Positions 8,051-17,848 are shown, counted from the stretch's first letter. The stretch: DNA of 39,046 nt from Acholeplasmataceae bacterium (GCA_016934015.1 JAFGTQ010000012.1:1-39046); one strand, 5' to 3'. The notes: generated by a model not told the origin, from the sequence alone. A program made the numbers and translations.

Positions 8051-8064
8051 ATAGGCCATTTTTT
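8039..8064. terminator. bidirectional terminator between trxB-like gene and pepF-like gene
   Basis: A 10-bp stem (AAAATGGCCT / AGGCCATTTT) with an AAAT loop, followed by T residues on the plus strand and a T-rich TTTTCTTGTT on the minus strand. It contains the stop codon of the plus-strand reductase gene and touches the stop of the minus-strand peptidase gene, so it can serve both convergent units. Confidence 0.8.
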
Positions 8065-9757
8065 ATAGTTTTGAATCGTCTACAGAATCAAGATATGCTC
8101 TAATTGGTTTTACAATTTCTTTGACAGTGCCTTTAATAAATGGGTTCTTTAAATTTGCAGATTTTATGAGTCCTAAAAAACTCTTTGACCCACCTAATTT
8201 GCAAAGTGCTAAATAACTGTCCAATGCTTCTTTACGGTTTTCTTGGTGTTTAATCCAGTACTGGAATGCACATACTTGAGCAAGCGTGTAATCAATATAG
8301 TAGAATGGTGAGTTAAAAATATGACCTTGTCTAAACCAATAAGTTCCTTTTTCCATAAATTCATCATCACCATAGTCTTTAAATGGTAAGTACTTCTTTT
8401 CCAAACGACGCCATAAGGCTTTACGTTCATCAGGTGTTAAATTAGGTTTTTCATAGATACCGTGTTGGAATTCATCTACTAAAACGCCATAAGGAAGGAA
8501 TGAAATTGCTCCAGCTAAATGATTGAATTTATACTTCGCAGTATCTTCTAAGAAGAAACTATCAATCCATGGCCACGCTAAGAATTCCATGCTCATTGAA
8601 TGTATTTCTGCTGCTTCCATCGTTGGCCAACGATAATCGGGTAGTAAATTACGACTTGAAAAAACTTGGAAAGCATGTCCAGCTTCATGGGTTAAAACAT
8701 CCACATCATGTGATGTTCCGTTAAAATTAGCAAATATAAATGGTGCATTATAATCTGGTAAAAAAGTACAGTATCCACCACCTTGTTTACCGGGTTTACT
8801 GTCTAAATCTAATAATTCATGTTCCAACATAAATTCAAAGAATTCATGCGTTGCAGGTGACATTTCTTGATACATCTTCCGTGCACGTTCGACTTGCCAC
8901 TGACGATCACCTTTTGGAGTTGGATTTCCAGATAAGAACGATAAAGCTAAATCGTATGAATATGGATGTTCAATATTTAAACGTTTTGCTTTTCTTTCAG
9001 TAAGTTCATTGACTAAAGGGACGATATCTTCAAAAATCTGATCGCGATATTTTTTTACATCATTGAAATCATAATCGGTTCTACCAAAGCGATCATAGCC
9101 CATTTGAACAAAATTTTCATAGCCTAGTTTTTTAGCCATGCGATCTCTAAGTTTTACCATTTCATCATAAATGCGATCAAGTTTCTCTTCATTTTCTGCA
9201 AAGAATTTTGAAACTACAAGTTGAGCACGATGTCTCGTTTCACGATCTTTATGTGTAATAAAAGGTGCCATTTGACTCAAATTATAAATATTCCCATCAA
9301 ATTCAATTTTAGCAGATGCTATCAATTTTCCATATTCTGTAGATAACTTGTTTTCTTGTTGTAAATCTTCAATAATTTCTGGTTTAAAAACTTTTAATGA
9401 AAGTTCAGCTCTTTCAAACATGAGCGAACCTAATTCTTCTTCTAATTTTTGACGATGTTTAGATTTTAATAGTTTTTCTGTAAACATTTGTTCATATTGA
9501 CGCAAATATGGCATGTTTTCATCAAAGAATTCTTGTTCTTTTTCATAGAATTCATCCGTTGTATTAATTGAATTGCGGATACCAACAAGTTGTCCTTGTG
9601 TTCCTAATGAATCACTTAACTTAAAATAAGAATGGATTGCTTTTAATTCTTCTTCATAGGACTTATCCGTTCCAATCAATTCAAGTAATTTTTCTATTTC
9701 GCCTTTAATAACTTCAAGATTGGGACGTTCATACTTAAACTCTGAAAATTTCATCAT
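8063..9757 (-). CDS. M3-family oligoendopeptidase (PepF-like)
   Basis: 564 aa zinc metallopeptidase that probably cleaves short cytosolic peptides. The HExxH zinc site is in LTHEAGHAFQ, with a downstream glutamate-rich helix (WPTMEAAEIHSMSMEF) supplying the third ligand, as in the M3 family. Length fits M3 oligoendopeptidases (about 560-600 aa). No signal peptide is visible. Start: two adjacent ATGs at 9757 and 9754, with AGGT about 5 nt upstream of the first. It has its own strong promoter, stands alone, and ends at a bidirectional terminator. Confidence 0.93.
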   Translation of the reverse strand: MMKFSEFKYERPNLEVIKGEIEKLLELIGTDKSYEEELKAIHSYFKLSDSLGTQGQLVGIRNSINTTDEFYEKEQEFFDENMPYLRQYEQMFTEKLLKSKHRQKLEEELGSLMFERAELSLKVFKPEIIEDLQQENKLSTEYGKLIASAKIEFDGNIYNLSQMAPFITHKDRETRHRAQLVVSKFFAENEEKLDRIYDEMVKLRDRMAKKLGYENFVQMGYDRFGRTDYDFNDVKKYRDQIFEDIVPLVNELTERKAKRLNIEHPYSYDLALSFLSGNPTPKGDRQWQVERARKMYQEMSPATHEFFEFMLEHELLDLDSKPGKQGGGYCTFLPDYNAPFIFANFNGTSHDVDVLTHEAGHAFQVFSSRNLLPDYRWPTMEAAEIHSMSMEFLAWPWIDSFFLEDTAKYKFNHLAGAISFLPYGVLVDEFQHGIYEKPNLTPDERKALWRRLEKKYLPFKDYGDDEFMEKGTYWFRQGHIFNSPFYYIDYTLAQVCAFQYWIKHQENRKEALDSYLALCKLGGSKSFLGLIKSANLKNPFIKGTVKEIVKPIRAYLDSVDDSKL

Positions 9758-9781
9758 ATATACCTGCTTTCTCTTGGTCCT

Positions 9782-9811
9782 ATTATACTATGTTTAGGGG
9801 TTGGTTGACAA
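9782..9811 (-). promoter_or_regulatory. promoter of the oligoendopeptidase gene
   Basis: Minus-strand TTGTCA (-35, 9806-9811), an 18-nt spacer and a perfect TATAAT (-10, 9782-9787), about 25 nt upstream of the ATG. Close to the sigma-A consensus. Confidence 0.65.
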
Positions 9812-9864
9812 CCTTAAATCACTGTTAAATCGTCATTTACCTCTATAATTCATCGATTCATTTA

Positions 9865-9873
9865 TGTTATAAT
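9865..9873 (+). promoter_or_regulatory. extended -10 promoter of the DUF975 gene
   Basis: TGTTATAAT, an extended -10 element (TGn followed by TATAAT), 23 nt before the ATG at 9897. No good -35 is seen, which is normal for extended -10 promoters. Confidence 0.5.
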
Positions 9874-9896
9874 AAAAAATGTTATGGAGGTTATTT

Positions 9897-10505
9897 ATGA
9901 ATTATTCAGAAATGAAATTACGTGCAAGAGCACAACTCAAAACTCGTTATTGGTATGTATTTCTTATGACACTCATTGTCGGTATTATTTCAGGAGCTAG
10001 TATTCCAATGATTGTTGGGCTATTATTAATGGGACCACTGACTGTTGGATTATCTTATGCGCTCATCGATGTAGTAGAAAATCCAAATGGTAGTGATAAT
10101 TACGAATTTTTGTTTGAAGGATTTAAACAAAGCTTTGTCACTTCATTTTTAGCGATTTTACTGATTCGAGTATTTACCTTTCTTTGGTCATTACTCTTTA
10201 TCATTCCTGGAATTATTAAAGCATTCTCTTATAGCATGACAGCTTATATTATTGCTGAAGATCCAACTATTGATCCGATGGCCGCCATTGCTAAAAGCCA
10301 AGAGATGATGCGTGGTCATAAATTCGAACTTTTCATGCTACATCTAAGTTTTATTGGCTGGTATCTATTAGGTATTCTAACCTTTGGATTAGCGCTTTTC
10401 TTTGTTATTCCTTACGTAGAAACAACCGTTGCTAATTTCTATGTTGAACTTAGAGGAAAAAAGGTTATTAAAGCTGAATATATTGAGCAAGAAATGAATG
10501 CATAA
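9897..10505 (+). CDS. DUF975 family integral membrane protein
   Basis: 202 aa with several hydrophobic helices. Family-typical blocks are present: the basic N-terminus MKLRARAQLK, LLFIIPGIIKAFSYSM in the middle, the KSQEMMRGHKFELF loop, and LSFIGWYLLGILTFG near the C-terminus. The molecular function of DUF975 proteins is unknown. The ATG at 9897 is preferred because GGAGGT lies 5-6 nt upstream; an in-frame ATG at 9879 would put the Shine-Dalgarno inside the gene. It is a single-gene plus-strand unit converging on the ribosomal operon. Confidence 0.88.
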   Translation: MNYSEMKLRARAQLKTRYWYVFLMTLIVGIISGASIPMIVGLLLMGPLTVGLSYALIDVVENPNGSDNYEFLFEGFKQSFVTSFLAILLIRVFTFLWSLLFIIPGIIKAFSYSMTAYIIAEDPTIDPMAAIAKSQEMMRGHKFELFMLHLSFIGWYLLGILTFGLALFFVIPYVETTVANFYVELRGKKVIKAEYIEQEMNA

Positions 10506-10507
10506 AA

Positions 10508-10532
10508 AAAACAAGCCGATTTGGCTTGTTTT
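10508..10532. terminator. bidirectional terminator (DUF975 gene / ribosomal superoperon)
   Basis: A 10-bp stem AAAACAAGCC / GGCTTGTTTT with loop GATTT. The plus side continues with ATTTTTAA. The minus side continues with a run of seven T's, so it is an efficient end for the S10-spc-alpha transcript after rplQ and also ends the DUF975 transcript. Confidence 0.85.
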
Positions 10533-10540
10533 ATTTTTAA

Positions 10541-10897
10541 TTAGACGAATTCAATAATTGCCATTGGCGCAGCATCGCCACGTCTTGGCACTGTTTTAAT
10601 AATACGTGTGTATCCGCCTTCGCGATCTTTATAGCGTGGTCCAAGTTCAGAAAAGAGTTTTTGAAGGGCAGTTTGTCCTTCTTTTACTTCCTCAAATCGA
10701 ACGGTTTCAGCTGCAAGTCTACGTGCACTAAGTGAACCATCTTTCGCAAGTGTAACCATACGTTCTGCGATTTTTCTAAGTTCCTTAGCTTTTGCTTCCG
10801 TAGTGACAATACGTTCGTTGATTATAATATCTGTTACGAGGTCACGAAAGAGCGCTTTTCTTTGATCGCTTGTGCGTCTAAGTCTACTATAAGCCAT
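10541..10897 (-). CDS. rplQ: 50S ribosomal protein L17
   Basis: 118 aa, with the N-terminal core [18 protein letters not shown] that defines L17. It sits near the exit-tunnel rim of the large subunit. Last gene of the superoperon, 3 nt after rpoA as in Bacillus, and followed by a strong terminator. In Bacillus the ecfA genes follow rplQ directly; here that block lies about 4 kb further on, behind the DUF975, peptidase and thioredoxin genes. Confidence 0.97.
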   Translation of the reverse strand: MAYSRLRRTSDQRKALFRDLVTDIIINERIVTTEAKAKELRKIAERMVTLAKDGSLSARRLAAETVRFEEVKEGQTALQKLFSELGPRYKDREGGYTRIIKTVPRRGDAAPMAIIEFV

Positions 10898-10900
10898 GAT

Positions 10901-11890
10901 TTACTCCTTCTCTTCTTCATCTAAATGAAATTTAGATTCTTTATTCGATGTGTTTTCAAATTCTAAACCATGTTCAGCAAGTTTTTCTTTCAATTCTTTG
11001 AAAGATTTTCTTCCTAAACTACGGAAACGCATGACATCTTCTTCAGTCAAACGAATAATTTGAGCAACTGTATATATACCTGAACGTTTTAAACTATTGA
11101 ATAAACGAACTGATAGATCGAGTTGTTCAATCTTCATTTCAAGTTTCTTATTTGCTGGTTCTTCTTCTTGTTCATAAATGAAATTAGACGAAGTCGCTTG
11201 TTCACTGATCTCAACAATTACGCTAAAATAATCAATGAGCATTTTGGATGCGAGTGCAAGTGCATCTTTCGCTTCAATAGCCCCGTTTGTTTCAATATCA
11301 AGCGTAAGTTCATCAGCATCACCTCTTGTTTTTTCAACATGATAAGATACTCGAGTTACCGGTGTGAAAATAGAATCAATGGGGATAACGCTTTTTTCAT
11401 TTTTGCTATAAGTCTTGTTGCGGTCTGCATTCACATAACCAATACCACGGCGTACAGAAACAATCATTTGTAATCTTCCGTTTTCAGAAAGATTTGCAAT
11501 TTCTTGATCGAGATTGACGATTTCAACACCGTCAACATGATTAAAATCAGCTGCGGTTACTTTGCCTGGTCCAACAGCATAGAGTTCAAGCTTTTGTTCA
11601 AAGTCAGAATCTGAAGATTCCACTTGAAAAATAACTTTTTTAAGATTTAATACGATCCCCATGACGTCTTCAAATACGCCATCGATGGTCGAAAACTCAT
11701 GCTCAACACCATCAATTTTAACATTGACAATGGCAGCACCTGGAAGTGATGACAATAACACACGTCTTAGTGCGTTACCTAATGTGATACCATAACCTCT
11801 TTCTAAAGGACGAATGACAAAACGACCTTTATTACCGTCAACAGATATTTCTTCTACTGCAGTTGGTTTTTCAAACTTTAAGTCTTTCAC
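10901..11890 (-). CDS. rpoA: RNA polymerase alpha subunit
   Basis: 329 aa. The N-terminal dimerisation domain has GYGITLGNALRRVLLSSLPG. The C-terminal domain has the helix-hairpin-helix block IRLTEEDVMRFRSLGRKS, which contacts DNA and regulators. Both domains and the linker are complete, so alpha-CTD-dependent activation is possible. It lies between rpsK and rplQ as in all Firmicutes. The acidic C-terminal tail ends EEEKE. Confidence 0.98.
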   Translation of the reverse strand: MKDLKFEKPTAVEEISVDGNKGRFVIRPLERGYGITLGNALRRVLLSSLPGAAIVNVKIDGVEHEFSTIDGVFEDVMGIVLNLKKVIFQVESSDSDFEQKLELYAVGPGKVTAADFNHVDGVEIVNLDQEIANLSENGRLQMIVSVRRGIGYVNADRNKTYSKNEKSVIPIDSIFTPVTRVSYHVEKTRGDADELTLDIETNGAIEAKDALALASKMLIDYFSVIVEISEQATSSNFIYEQEEEPANKKLEMKIEQLDLSVRLFNSLKRSGIYTVAQIIRLTEEDVMRFRSLGRKSFKELKEKLAEHGLEFENTSNKESKFHLDEEEKE

Positions 11891-11909
11891 AAGTTACCCC
11901 TCCTTAAGA

Positions 11910-12296
11910 TTATCCACGCGGACGTTTTGGTGGTCTGCATCCATTGTGTGGTACTGGTGTGACATCCTTGATTGCTGTAATTTCTAACCCTGCAGCTTGA
12001 AGCGAACGAATCGCTGCTTCACGGCCTGGTCCTGGTCCCTTAACGGATACTTCAACCTTAATCATCCCATTATCCATTGCAGTTTTTGCAACTGCTTCAG
12101 CTGACATTTGTGCTGCGTATGGTGTTGATTTTCTGCTACCCTTGAAGCCTAATGCACCTGCGCTGCTCCAAGCAATCGCATTACCATCGACATCAGTGAT
12201 TGTAACGATTGTATTATTAAATGTTGTATGGATATGTGCTACACCAAGGGGAATATTCTTTCTAACCTTACGTTTTGTTGTCTTTTTACGTGCCAT
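11910..12296 (-). CDS. rpsK: 30S ribosomal protein S11
   Basis: 128 aa. Platform protein of the small subunit near the E-site mRNA path. Typical blocks are [15 protein letters not shown] at the N-terminus, [20 protein letters not shown], and the C-terminal [17 protein letters not shown]. It sits between rpsM and rpoA in the alpha operon segment. Start ATG follows a purine-rich AAGGAGG-type site in the 14-nt gap after rpsM. Confidence 0.98.
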   Translation of the reverse strand: MARKKTTKRKVRKNIPLGVAHIHTTFNNTIVTITDVDGNAIAWSSAGALGFKGSRKSTPYAAQMSAEAVAKTAMDNGMIKVEVSVKGPGPGREAAIRSLQAAGLEITAIKDVTPVPHNGCRPPKRPRG

Positions 12297-12310
12297 GATC
12301 TATTCCCTCC

Positions 12311-12676
12311 TTACTTCTTCTTACCAGTGATTGCCTTTGGTTTACCTTTACGTGTGCGTGCATTGTTACGAGTGTTTTGTCCACGAACTGGTAATCCTTT
12401 ACGATGGCGAATCCCACGGTATGATCCGATTTCCATTAAACGTTTGATGTTAAGTGTTACTTCACGGCGTAAATCGCCTTCTGTCACATACTTCACAACT
12501 TCTGTACGGATACGGTTTAATTCATCTTCAGTTAATGCCTTCACGCGAGTTTCTTCGCTTACATTGGCATCCTTTAAAATTTGTTTGGCAGTGGATAATC
12601 CAATACCATATACATAAGTCAACGAAACCACGACGCGTTTGTCGCGTGGAATGTCAACGCCTGCTATTCTTGCCAT
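12311..12676 (-). CDS. rpsM: 30S ribosomal protein S13
   Basis: 121 aa. Head protein of the small subunit that contacts the P-site tRNA and forms bridges to the large subunit. Begins [20 protein letters not shown] and contains the helix-two-turn-helix [12 protein letters not shown] and the signature [16 protein letters not shown]. The lysine-rich tail ends AITGKKK. GGGAGG lies just upstream of the ATG. Confidence 0.98.
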   Translation of the reverse strand: MARIAGVDIPRDKRVVVSLTYVYGIGLSTAKQILKDANVSEETRVKALTEDELNRIRTEVVKYVTEGDLRREVTLNIKRLMEIGSYRGIRHRKGLPVRGQNTRNNARTRKGKPKAITGKKK

Positions 12677-12688
12677 AGTTCCTCCCTA

Positions 12689-12805
12689 TTAACCTTGTCT
12701 TTGGTTATGTCTTTTATTTTTCTTATTTATGACGTAGATTTTGCCTTTACGCTTAACGATGATGTCGTCTTCACTTCTTTTTTTAACTGACGCTCTTACC
12801 TTCAT
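12689..12805 (-). CDS. rpmJ: 50S ribosomal protein L36, zinc-free type
   Basis: 38 aa. It begins [10 protein letters not shown] and ends KRHNQRQG, both diagnostic of L36. The usual zinc ribbon (three cysteines and one histidine in the Bacillus and Mycoplasma forms) is gone: positions equivalent to the first Cys pair read SEDD, and the third is in YVIN. It therefore belongs to the C-minus form that folds without zinc. GGAGGCACGCAC precedes the ATG. Placement between infA and rpsM is canonical. Confidence 0.95.
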   Translation of the reverse strand: MKVRASVKKRSEDDIIVKRKGKIYVINKKNKRHNQRQG

Positions 12806-12817
12806 GTGCGTGCCTCC

Positions 12818-13039
12818 TTATTTGCGGCGGTATGTAATTCTACCGCGTGTTAGATCGTATGGTGATAATTCAACCGTTACTTTATCACCAGGTAAAATGC
12901 GTATGTTATTCATGCGGATTTTACCAGAAACATGAGCCAATACAATATGGCCATTTTGAATCAGTTCAACTTTGAACTTTGTATTTGGTAGAACTTCGAT
13001 TACTCGAGCTTCTACTTCAATTAAATCTTGTCTTGCCAT
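12818..13039 (-). CDS. infA: translation initiation factor IF-1
   Basis: 73 aa, a single OB-fold (S1-like) that binds the 30S A site during initiation. Typical segments are [20 protein letters not shown] and [19 protein letters not shown]. The terminal [11 protein letters not shown] is also characteristic. It lies between map and rpmJ, with a GGAG-type site (AAGAAGGAGTGAATCT) just before the ATG. Confidence 0.97.
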   Translation of the reverse strand: MARQDLIEVEARVIEVLPNTKFKVELIQNGHIVLAHVSGKIRMNNIRILPGDKVTVELSPYDLTRGRITYRRK

Positions 13040-13043
13040 AGAT

Positions 13044-13802
13044 TCACTCCTTCTTTAATGTTGTTAATATGTCATATCCAGTGTCAGTAATCACAATCAT
13101 GTGCTCAAAATGTGCACTCGGTTTGCGATCTGTTGTCACAGTTGTCCAATTATCACTTAAGACTTTGACTCGTTTGGTCCCGAGATTAACCATCGGTTCG
13201 ACACAAAACGTCATGCCTGGTTTTAAGATTGGACCTTGATTCGGTTTCCCGAAATTTGGAACAAATGGCTCCTCATGTAATTCACGTCCTATACCATGAC
13301 CAGTGAATTCTTCAACGATACCATAACCATAAGGTTTTACAAATGATTCAATCGCAAAAGATATGTCAGATACGTGATTACCTGGTTTTGCTTGTTCTAA
13401 ACCAACATACAGGGCTTCTTCGGTAACTTTAAGTAATTTTTCAATGTCTGGACTGATTTGACCAACTGCATAGGTTGTCGCTGAATCCGCGTGATAACCT
13501 TTATAATTCACGCCGAAATCCAATGTTATAATGTCGCCTTCTTTTAAAATATCTTTTGCAGAAGGGATGCCATGAACAACAACTTCATTGATTGAAGTAC
13601 ATAATGATCCTGGAAAGCCATGGTAACCTTTAAATGAAGGGGTAGCTCCAAGATTTTGAATAAAATTATAAGCGAGTTCATCGAGCTGAAGCGTTGATAT
13701 GCCTGGTTTAACATGCTCTGCCAACATTTGTCGTGTCAGTTCAAGAATGTGTCCTGCTTCACGCATCAGCTCAATTTCGCGTTGTGATTTAATTTGAATC
13801 AA
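13044..13802 (-). CDS. map: methionine aminopeptidase, type I
   Basis: 252 aa. Removes N-terminal methionine from nascent proteins. All five metal ligands are visible: Asp in [10 protein letters not shown], Asp in [10 protein letters not shown], His in [11 protein letters not shown], Glu in CVEPMV and Glu in [12 protein letters not shown]. There is no N-terminal zinc-finger extension, as in other bacterial type Ia enzymes. The start is a TTG at 13802 ([13 protein letters not shown]), with AGGTGAG about 6 nt upstream lying across the adk stop. Confidence 0.96.
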   Translation of the reverse strand: MIQIKSQREIELMREAGHILELTRQMLAEHVKPGISTLQLDELAYNFIQNLGATPSFKGYHGFPGSLCTSINEVVVHGIPSAKDILKEGDIITLDFGVNYKGYHADSATTYAVGQISPDIEKLLKVTEEALYVGLEQAKPGNHVSDISFAIESFVKPYGYGIVEEFTGHGIGRELHEEPFVPNFGKPNQGPILKPGMTFCVEPMVNLGTKRVKVLSDNWTTVTTDRKPSAHFEHMIVITDTGYDILTTLKKE

Positions 13803-13804
13803 AC

Positions 13805-14449
13805 TTACTCACCTAATGCTTTCATAATCAATGCATTGACTGCTTCAATGGTACCTGTACCATCAATGTGAATCACTGCACCTTTCTTCTCATAATAACC
13901 AATGACGGGTTCAGTTTGACTGTAATACACACCTAAACGTCTTTTAATGGTAGCTTCCATATCATCGACGCGTTGGATAAGTTTTCCACCGTCTTTATCG
14001 CAGATGCCTTCAACTTTGGGTTTCAAATTAGTTACATGATAAACTGCACCACATGTTTCACACACACGGCGTCCACCGATTCTTTCAATAATGAGTTCAT
14101 CCGGTGCTTTCAAGTTTACCACAGCATCAATTTTTATATGTGATTCTGCGAGATAACCATCGAGTGCTTTTGCTTGATCTGTATTTCTTGGGAAACCGTC
14201 AAGCAAGAAGCCGTTTTTAGCGTCATCTTGTAATAAACGATTATACACAATTAAGTTAGTGATTTCGTCTGGAACAAGTTCCCCGCGATCCACATAACTT
14301 TTTGCTTTTTTCCCAACTTCCGTTTGGTCTTTATATAGTTCTCTAAAAATGTTTCCGGTGGAAATGTGAGGAATGCCGTAATGATTGCACAAAAGTGCCG
14401 CTGCAGTACCCTTACCTACACCAGGGGGGCCCATAATAATCATGCGCAT
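13805..14449 (-). CDS. adk: adenylate kinase, zinc-containing long form
   Basis: 214 aa. Interconverts ATP + AMP and 2 ADP. The P-loop is GPPGVGKGT and the AMP site includes LDGFPRNTDQA. The LID carries a zinc site: CETC at about 130-133, then CDKD at about 150-153, a Cys3-Asp arrangement known from Gram-positive enzymes. Unlike S14 and L36 in this operon it has kept its zinc ligands. GGAGG is 7 nt before the ATG. Confidence 0.97.
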   Translation of the reverse strand: MRMIIMGPPGVGKGTAAALLCNHYGIPHISTGNIFRELYKDQTEVGKKAKSYVDRGELVPDEITNLIVYNRLLQDDAKNGFLLDGFPRNTDQAKALDGYLAESHIKIDAVVNLKAPDELIIERIGGRRVCETCGAVYHVTNLKPKVEGICDKDGGKLIQRVDDMEATIKRRLGVYYSQTEPVIGYYEKKGAVIHIDGTGTIEAVNALIMKALGE

Positions 14450-14461
14450 CTTAAATCCTCC

Positions 14462-15769
14462 TTATTTAAAGATACCGGTATACTCTGCTTGAGCTGCGTC
14501 TGTTTCAACTTGTTGTGTGGTTTCGATAGCGACCCCAACGATGATGAGTAAACTTGTACCTCCAAGCGTAATCGCTTGTGCTTCGTTACCTTGAAAACCG
14601 AATACAATAGCTGTAATGATTGGAAGAACGGCTAAAACTACAAGGTATACTGTACCGATAACGGTAATCTTAAATAATAATTTTGCAACAAAATCTTTTG
14701 TATCTTCACCAGGTCTAACCCCAGGAATATAAGCGTTTGATTTTGATAAGTTGTTTGCAATCTTTTCTGGGTTGATGGTTAAGAATGAATAAAAGAATGA
14801 GAATACAATAATTAAAATTACAAATAAGATGAAGCCAATCGGTTTTTGTGAACTGAAAATATTTTCAATCCATGATGTTGCTGTGTTACTTACTCCAGAG
14901 AATCCAATAATTGAAAGTGGAATTGATAAAATTGTTTGTGCAAAGATGACTGGAATCACACTCGCGCTATTAATCTTCATTGGAATATTAGAATCTGATT
15001 TGCCTTGACGGTTTGCGTATTGGACTGGAATCTTACGTGTTGCAATTTGCATGTACACAACGCCAAATAGAATACCAAAGTACAATAAGATGATTAAGAT
15101 GAAGAATACGATGTCCCAACCTGATGTACCACCTACAATATACTTAGTCCATAGTGTTGTCCACATAGCAGGTAAACTTGTTACAATCCCAGCAACGATT
15201 AATAGTGATACACCATTACCGACACCTTTTTTTGTAATCAAATCACCAAGCCAAATGGCAAGTGCAGTACCACCCATCATGACTAACGCCATGTAAATAT
15301 AGAATACATAACGAAATTGTTCAACAACAGATGCTTCAATAGATGGGATAATAACACTACCATTAACACTTATTCCAATAATTAATGCAAGTCCTTGAAT
15401 AAATGCAACAACAAGTGCTGAATAACGGGTAATTTTATTTAACTTTTGCTTTCCAGTTTCTCCTTGTTCACTCCACTCTTTAAATTGTGGAATAACCATT
15501 TGGAGCATTTGAACTGCAATGGATGCCGTAATATACGGCGAGATGCCAAGTGCCATTATTGAGAAACGTTCGAGTGCTTGACCACTAAAGTTATTTAGAA
15601 TGGCCACAAAGCTTCCGCTCGCTTCCATAAAAGCAACAATGGATCTGGTGTCAAAAAGTGGTACTGTAATATGACTTAAAATTCTAACGACTAACAGAAT
15701 GAACAATGTGAACGCAATGCGAAGCATCACTGTTTTGTTACTTAGAACTCGTTTAATTCGTAACCACAC
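14462..15769 (-). CDS. secY: protein translocase subunit SecY
   Basis: 435 aa with about ten hydrophobic helices forming the protein-conducting channel. Signature blocks include ALGISPYITASIAVQML in TM2 (plug region) and the cytosolic loop RPGEDTKDF. The start is a GTG at 15769, one nucleotide after the rplO stop, with GAGGTG 7 nt upstream. The 3' end precedes adk by 12 nt. Confidence 0.97.
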   Translation of the reverse strand: MWLRIKRVLSNKTVMLRIAFTLFILLVVRILSHITVPLFDTRSIVAFMEASGSFVAILNNFSGQALERFSIMALGISPYITASIAVQMLQMVIPQFKEWSEQGETGKQKLNKITRYSALVVAFIQGLALIIGISVNGSVIIPSIEASVVEQFRYVFYIYMALVMMGGTALAIWLGDLITKKGVGNGVSLLIVAGIVTSLPAMWTTLWTKYIVGGTSGWDIVFFILIILLYFGILFGVVYMQIATRKIPVQYANRQGKSDSNIPMKINSASVIPVIFAQTILSIPLSIIGFSGVSNTATSWIENIFSSQKPIGFILFVILIIVFSFFYSFLTINPEKIANNLSKSNAYIPGVRPGEDTKDFVAKLLFKITVIGTVYLVVLAVLPIITAIVFGFQGNEAQAITLGGTSLLIIVGVAIETTQQVETDAAQAEYTGIFK

Positions 15770-15770
15770 T

Positions 15771-16208
15771 TTAAATCACCTCTACTGTTCCACCGGCTTG
15801 TACGATCGCTTGTTCAGCAGCTTTTGAAAATACATGAGCTTTGACCGTAAGTTTCTTCTCAAGAGTACCATTTCCAAGTACCTTAACGCCTGAGTTTAAT
15901 TTCTTTAAGACATTGCGAGCAATTAATGTTTCCGGTGTAATAATTTCGCCGTCATTAAATTGATTTAGATCTTTAAGATTAATCACAGCGTATTCTTTAC
16001 GATTGACATTCTTGAAGCCTCTTTTAGGGAGTCTTTGGAAGAAAGGAAGCTGTCCACCTTCAAATCCTGGGCGAGTACCGCCACCGGCACGAGCGAGCTG
16101 TCCTTTATTACCTTTACCGGAGGTTTTACCGGTTCCACTACCTGGACCTCTACCAAGGCGTTTCCGATTTTTACGGGCACCTTCAACGGGTTTTAATTCG
16201 TTTAACAT
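15771..16208 (-). CDS. rplO: 50S ribosomal protein L15
   Basis: 145 aa. It begins [20 protein letters not shown] and has the glycine-rich [19 protein letters not shown] arm. The C-terminal signature region includes [19 protein letters not shown]. Late-assembling large-subunit protein. The gene lies between rpmD and secY; its stop is 1 nt from the secY GTG. Confidence 0.97.
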   Translation of the reverse strand: MLNELKPVEGARKNRKRLGRGPGSGTGKTSGKGNKGQLARAGGGTRPGFEGGQLPFFQRLPKRGFKNVNRKEYAVINLKDLNQFNDGEIITPETLIARNVLKKLNSGVKVLGNGTLEKKLTVKAHVFSKAAEQAIVQAGGTVEVI

Positions 16209-16218
16209 GGTTGACCTC

Positions 16219-16398
16219 CTACTCTACTTCTTTAACTTCAACCAAGTGAGCGATGGTATTAACCATACCAAGGAGCGCTTCATTTGTCTCCTTAACAACC
16301 ACTTGATGAATCTTTTTTAATCCGAGTGCATGTGCTGTTTTAACTTGATTTGGCTTGCGGCCAATTAAACTCTTTTTTAATGTAATTTGAATTTTCAT
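16219..16398 (-). CDS. rpmD: 50S ribosomal protein L30
   Basis: 59 aa: begins [20 protein letters not shown], continues with [15 protein letters not shown] and ends with a short acidic tail. This is the complete bacterial L30 fold length. The ATG overlaps the rpsE stop by 1 nt (TAATG). Its position between rpsE and rplO is canonical. Confidence 0.96.
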   Translation of the reverse strand: MKIQITLKKSLIGRKPNQVKTAHALGLKKIHQVVVKETNEALLGMVNTIAHLVEVKEVE

Positions 16399-16910
16399 TA
16401 TGCCAACTCCGCAATGTCAACACCACGTAGTGCTGCAACTGTTTCAGCAGTTCTTAATTCTTTAAGACCTGCAAATGTTGCGCGCACCATGTTAATTGGT
16501 GTACTTGATCCAAGGGATTTGGAAAGAATGTCATTAACACCAGCGAGTTCGAATACAGCACGAACGGCCCCACCAGCAATAACTCCAGTACCCTCTGAGG
16601 CTGGTTTTAAGAAAACCTTACCTGCACCGTAATTTCCAGTGATAGCATGAGGGATTGTTGTTCCAACGATTGGAACATGAATCATATTTGTTTTTGCATC
16701 TTCGATTGCTTTCTTAATCGCATCAGGTACTTCAGCAGCTTTACCTGTACCGAAACCTACTTGACCTTGTTTATTGCCAATTACAACTAAGGCAGCGAAA
16801 CGGAAGCGGCGTCCACCTTTAACAACTTTTGTGACGCGGTTGATGGAAACGACGCGCTCTTCGAATTCTTTTTCAACTTGACTTTCTTGATTGAACTTTT
16901 CTCTAGCCAT
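16398..16910 (-). CDS. rpsE: 30S ribosomal protein S5
   Basis: 170 aa. The N-terminal double-stranded RNA-binding domain has [20 protein letters not shown] and [14 protein letters not shown]. The C-terminal domain has [16 protein letters not shown]5 contributes to decoding fidelity and to mRNA unwinding at the entry tunnel. GGAGG precedes the ATG by 9 nt. Confidence 0.98.
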   Translation of the reverse strand: MAREKFNQESQVEKEFEERVVSINRVTKVVKGGRRFRFAALVVIGNKQGQVGFGTGKAAEVPDAIKKAIEDAKTNMIHVPIVGTTIPHAITGNYGAGKVFLKPASEGTGVIAGGAVRAVFELAGVNDILSKSLGSSTPINMVRATFAGLKELRTAETVAALRGVDIAELA

Positions 16911-16924
16911 GTACGTTTTCCTCC

Positions 16925-17278
16925 TTAAAATTGTAATCCTGCTTCACGAGCCGCATCAGCAAAATCTTTAATGCGTCCATGATATAGGTATCCACTGCGA
17001 TCGAATACAACTGCAGTAATTCCTTTAGCAAGCGCCTTTTCGGCGATTAATTTACCAACTGCTTTTGCAGATTCAATATTTGAATGCGTAAGCCCTGCTT
17101 CTTGACTACGAGCGCTAACTAAGGTTGTTTGTTTTACATCATCAATGACTTGTGCATAGATTGCTTTATTCGAACGATAAACTGAAAGTCTTGGACGTTC
17201 AGCTGTTCCAGTGACAATCTTACGGATACGAAGATGACGCTTTTGGCGAGTTTCATTTTTTGATAGTTTCTTAATCAT
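16925..17278 (-). CDS. rplR: 50S ribosomal protein L18
   Basis: 117 aa. Binds 5S rRNA together with L5. The basic N-terminus has [20 protein letters not shown], followed by [17 protein letters not shown], and it ends [20 protein letters not shown] with EAGLQF. Standard length and context between rplF and rpsE. Confidence 0.98.
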   Translation of the reverse strand: MIKKLSKNETRQKRHLRIRKIVTGTAERPRLSVYRSNKAIYAQVIDDVKQTTLVSARSQEAGLTHSNIESAKAVGKLIAEKALAKGITAVVFDRSGYLYHGRIKDFADAAREAGLQF

Positions 17279-17293
17279 TTTTCATATCCTCCC

Positions 17294-17833
17294 TTACTTA
17301 GCAGTCTTTCCAGCTTTACGTGGAACATACTCATCCACATAACGAATACCTTTACCAAGATATGGTTCTGGTTTTCTCGTACTACGAATTTTAGCAGCGA
17401 ATTCGCCAACAACTTGCTTGTCAGCACCTTCAATAATAATATCCGTATTCTTTGGAATTGTAACTGTTAACCCTGCTGGAATCTCTAAATTAATTGGGTG
17501 TGAATAACCCATACTTAAATTCACGACATTGCCTTGGAGCGCTGCTCTATAACCAACACCACGAATTTCTAATTGCTTTTTAAAGCCTGTAGATACACCA
17601 TGAACCATGTTTGCTAATAAAGCACGTGTGGTTCCGTGAATCTTTCTAGAAAAAATTTCATCATTTGGACGACTTACAGTAATTGTAGAGCCTTCCAATT
17701 TGATATCTAACATCGAATTGAATTGGAATTCAAGTTGACCTTTAGGACCTTTGACAACTGCGTAGTTTTCATCGCTAATCGTCACAGTAACTCCGGCAGG
17801 AACTTGAATCACTTTATTACCTATACGTGACAT
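17294..17833 (-). CDS. rplF: 50S ribosomal protein L6
   Basis: 179 aa, two tandem L6 folds. Begins [20 protein letters not shown]. The C-terminal signature includes [16 protein letters not shown]. It lies near the factor-binding site and L7/L12 stalk base. Context rpsH-rplF-rplR is canonical, with 15 nt gaps carrying GGAGG sites. Confidence 0.98.
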   Translation of the reverse strand: MSRIGNKVIQVPAGVTVTISDENYAVVKGPKGQLEFQFNSMLDIKLEGSTITVSRPNDEIFSRKIHGTTRALLANMVHGVSTGFKKQLEIRGVGYRAALQGNVVNLSMGYSHPINLEIPAGLTVTIPKNTDIIIEGADKQVVGEFAAKIRSTRKPEPYLGKGIRYVDEYVPRKAGKTAK

Positions 17834-17848
17834 AATATCCTCCTTAAA

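Noticed and set aside
12228-12617. Plus-strand open frame of 129 codons
   Set aside because: Lies antisense to rpsK/rpsM, spans both and has no ribosome-binding site; the minus-strand proteins are unmistakable.
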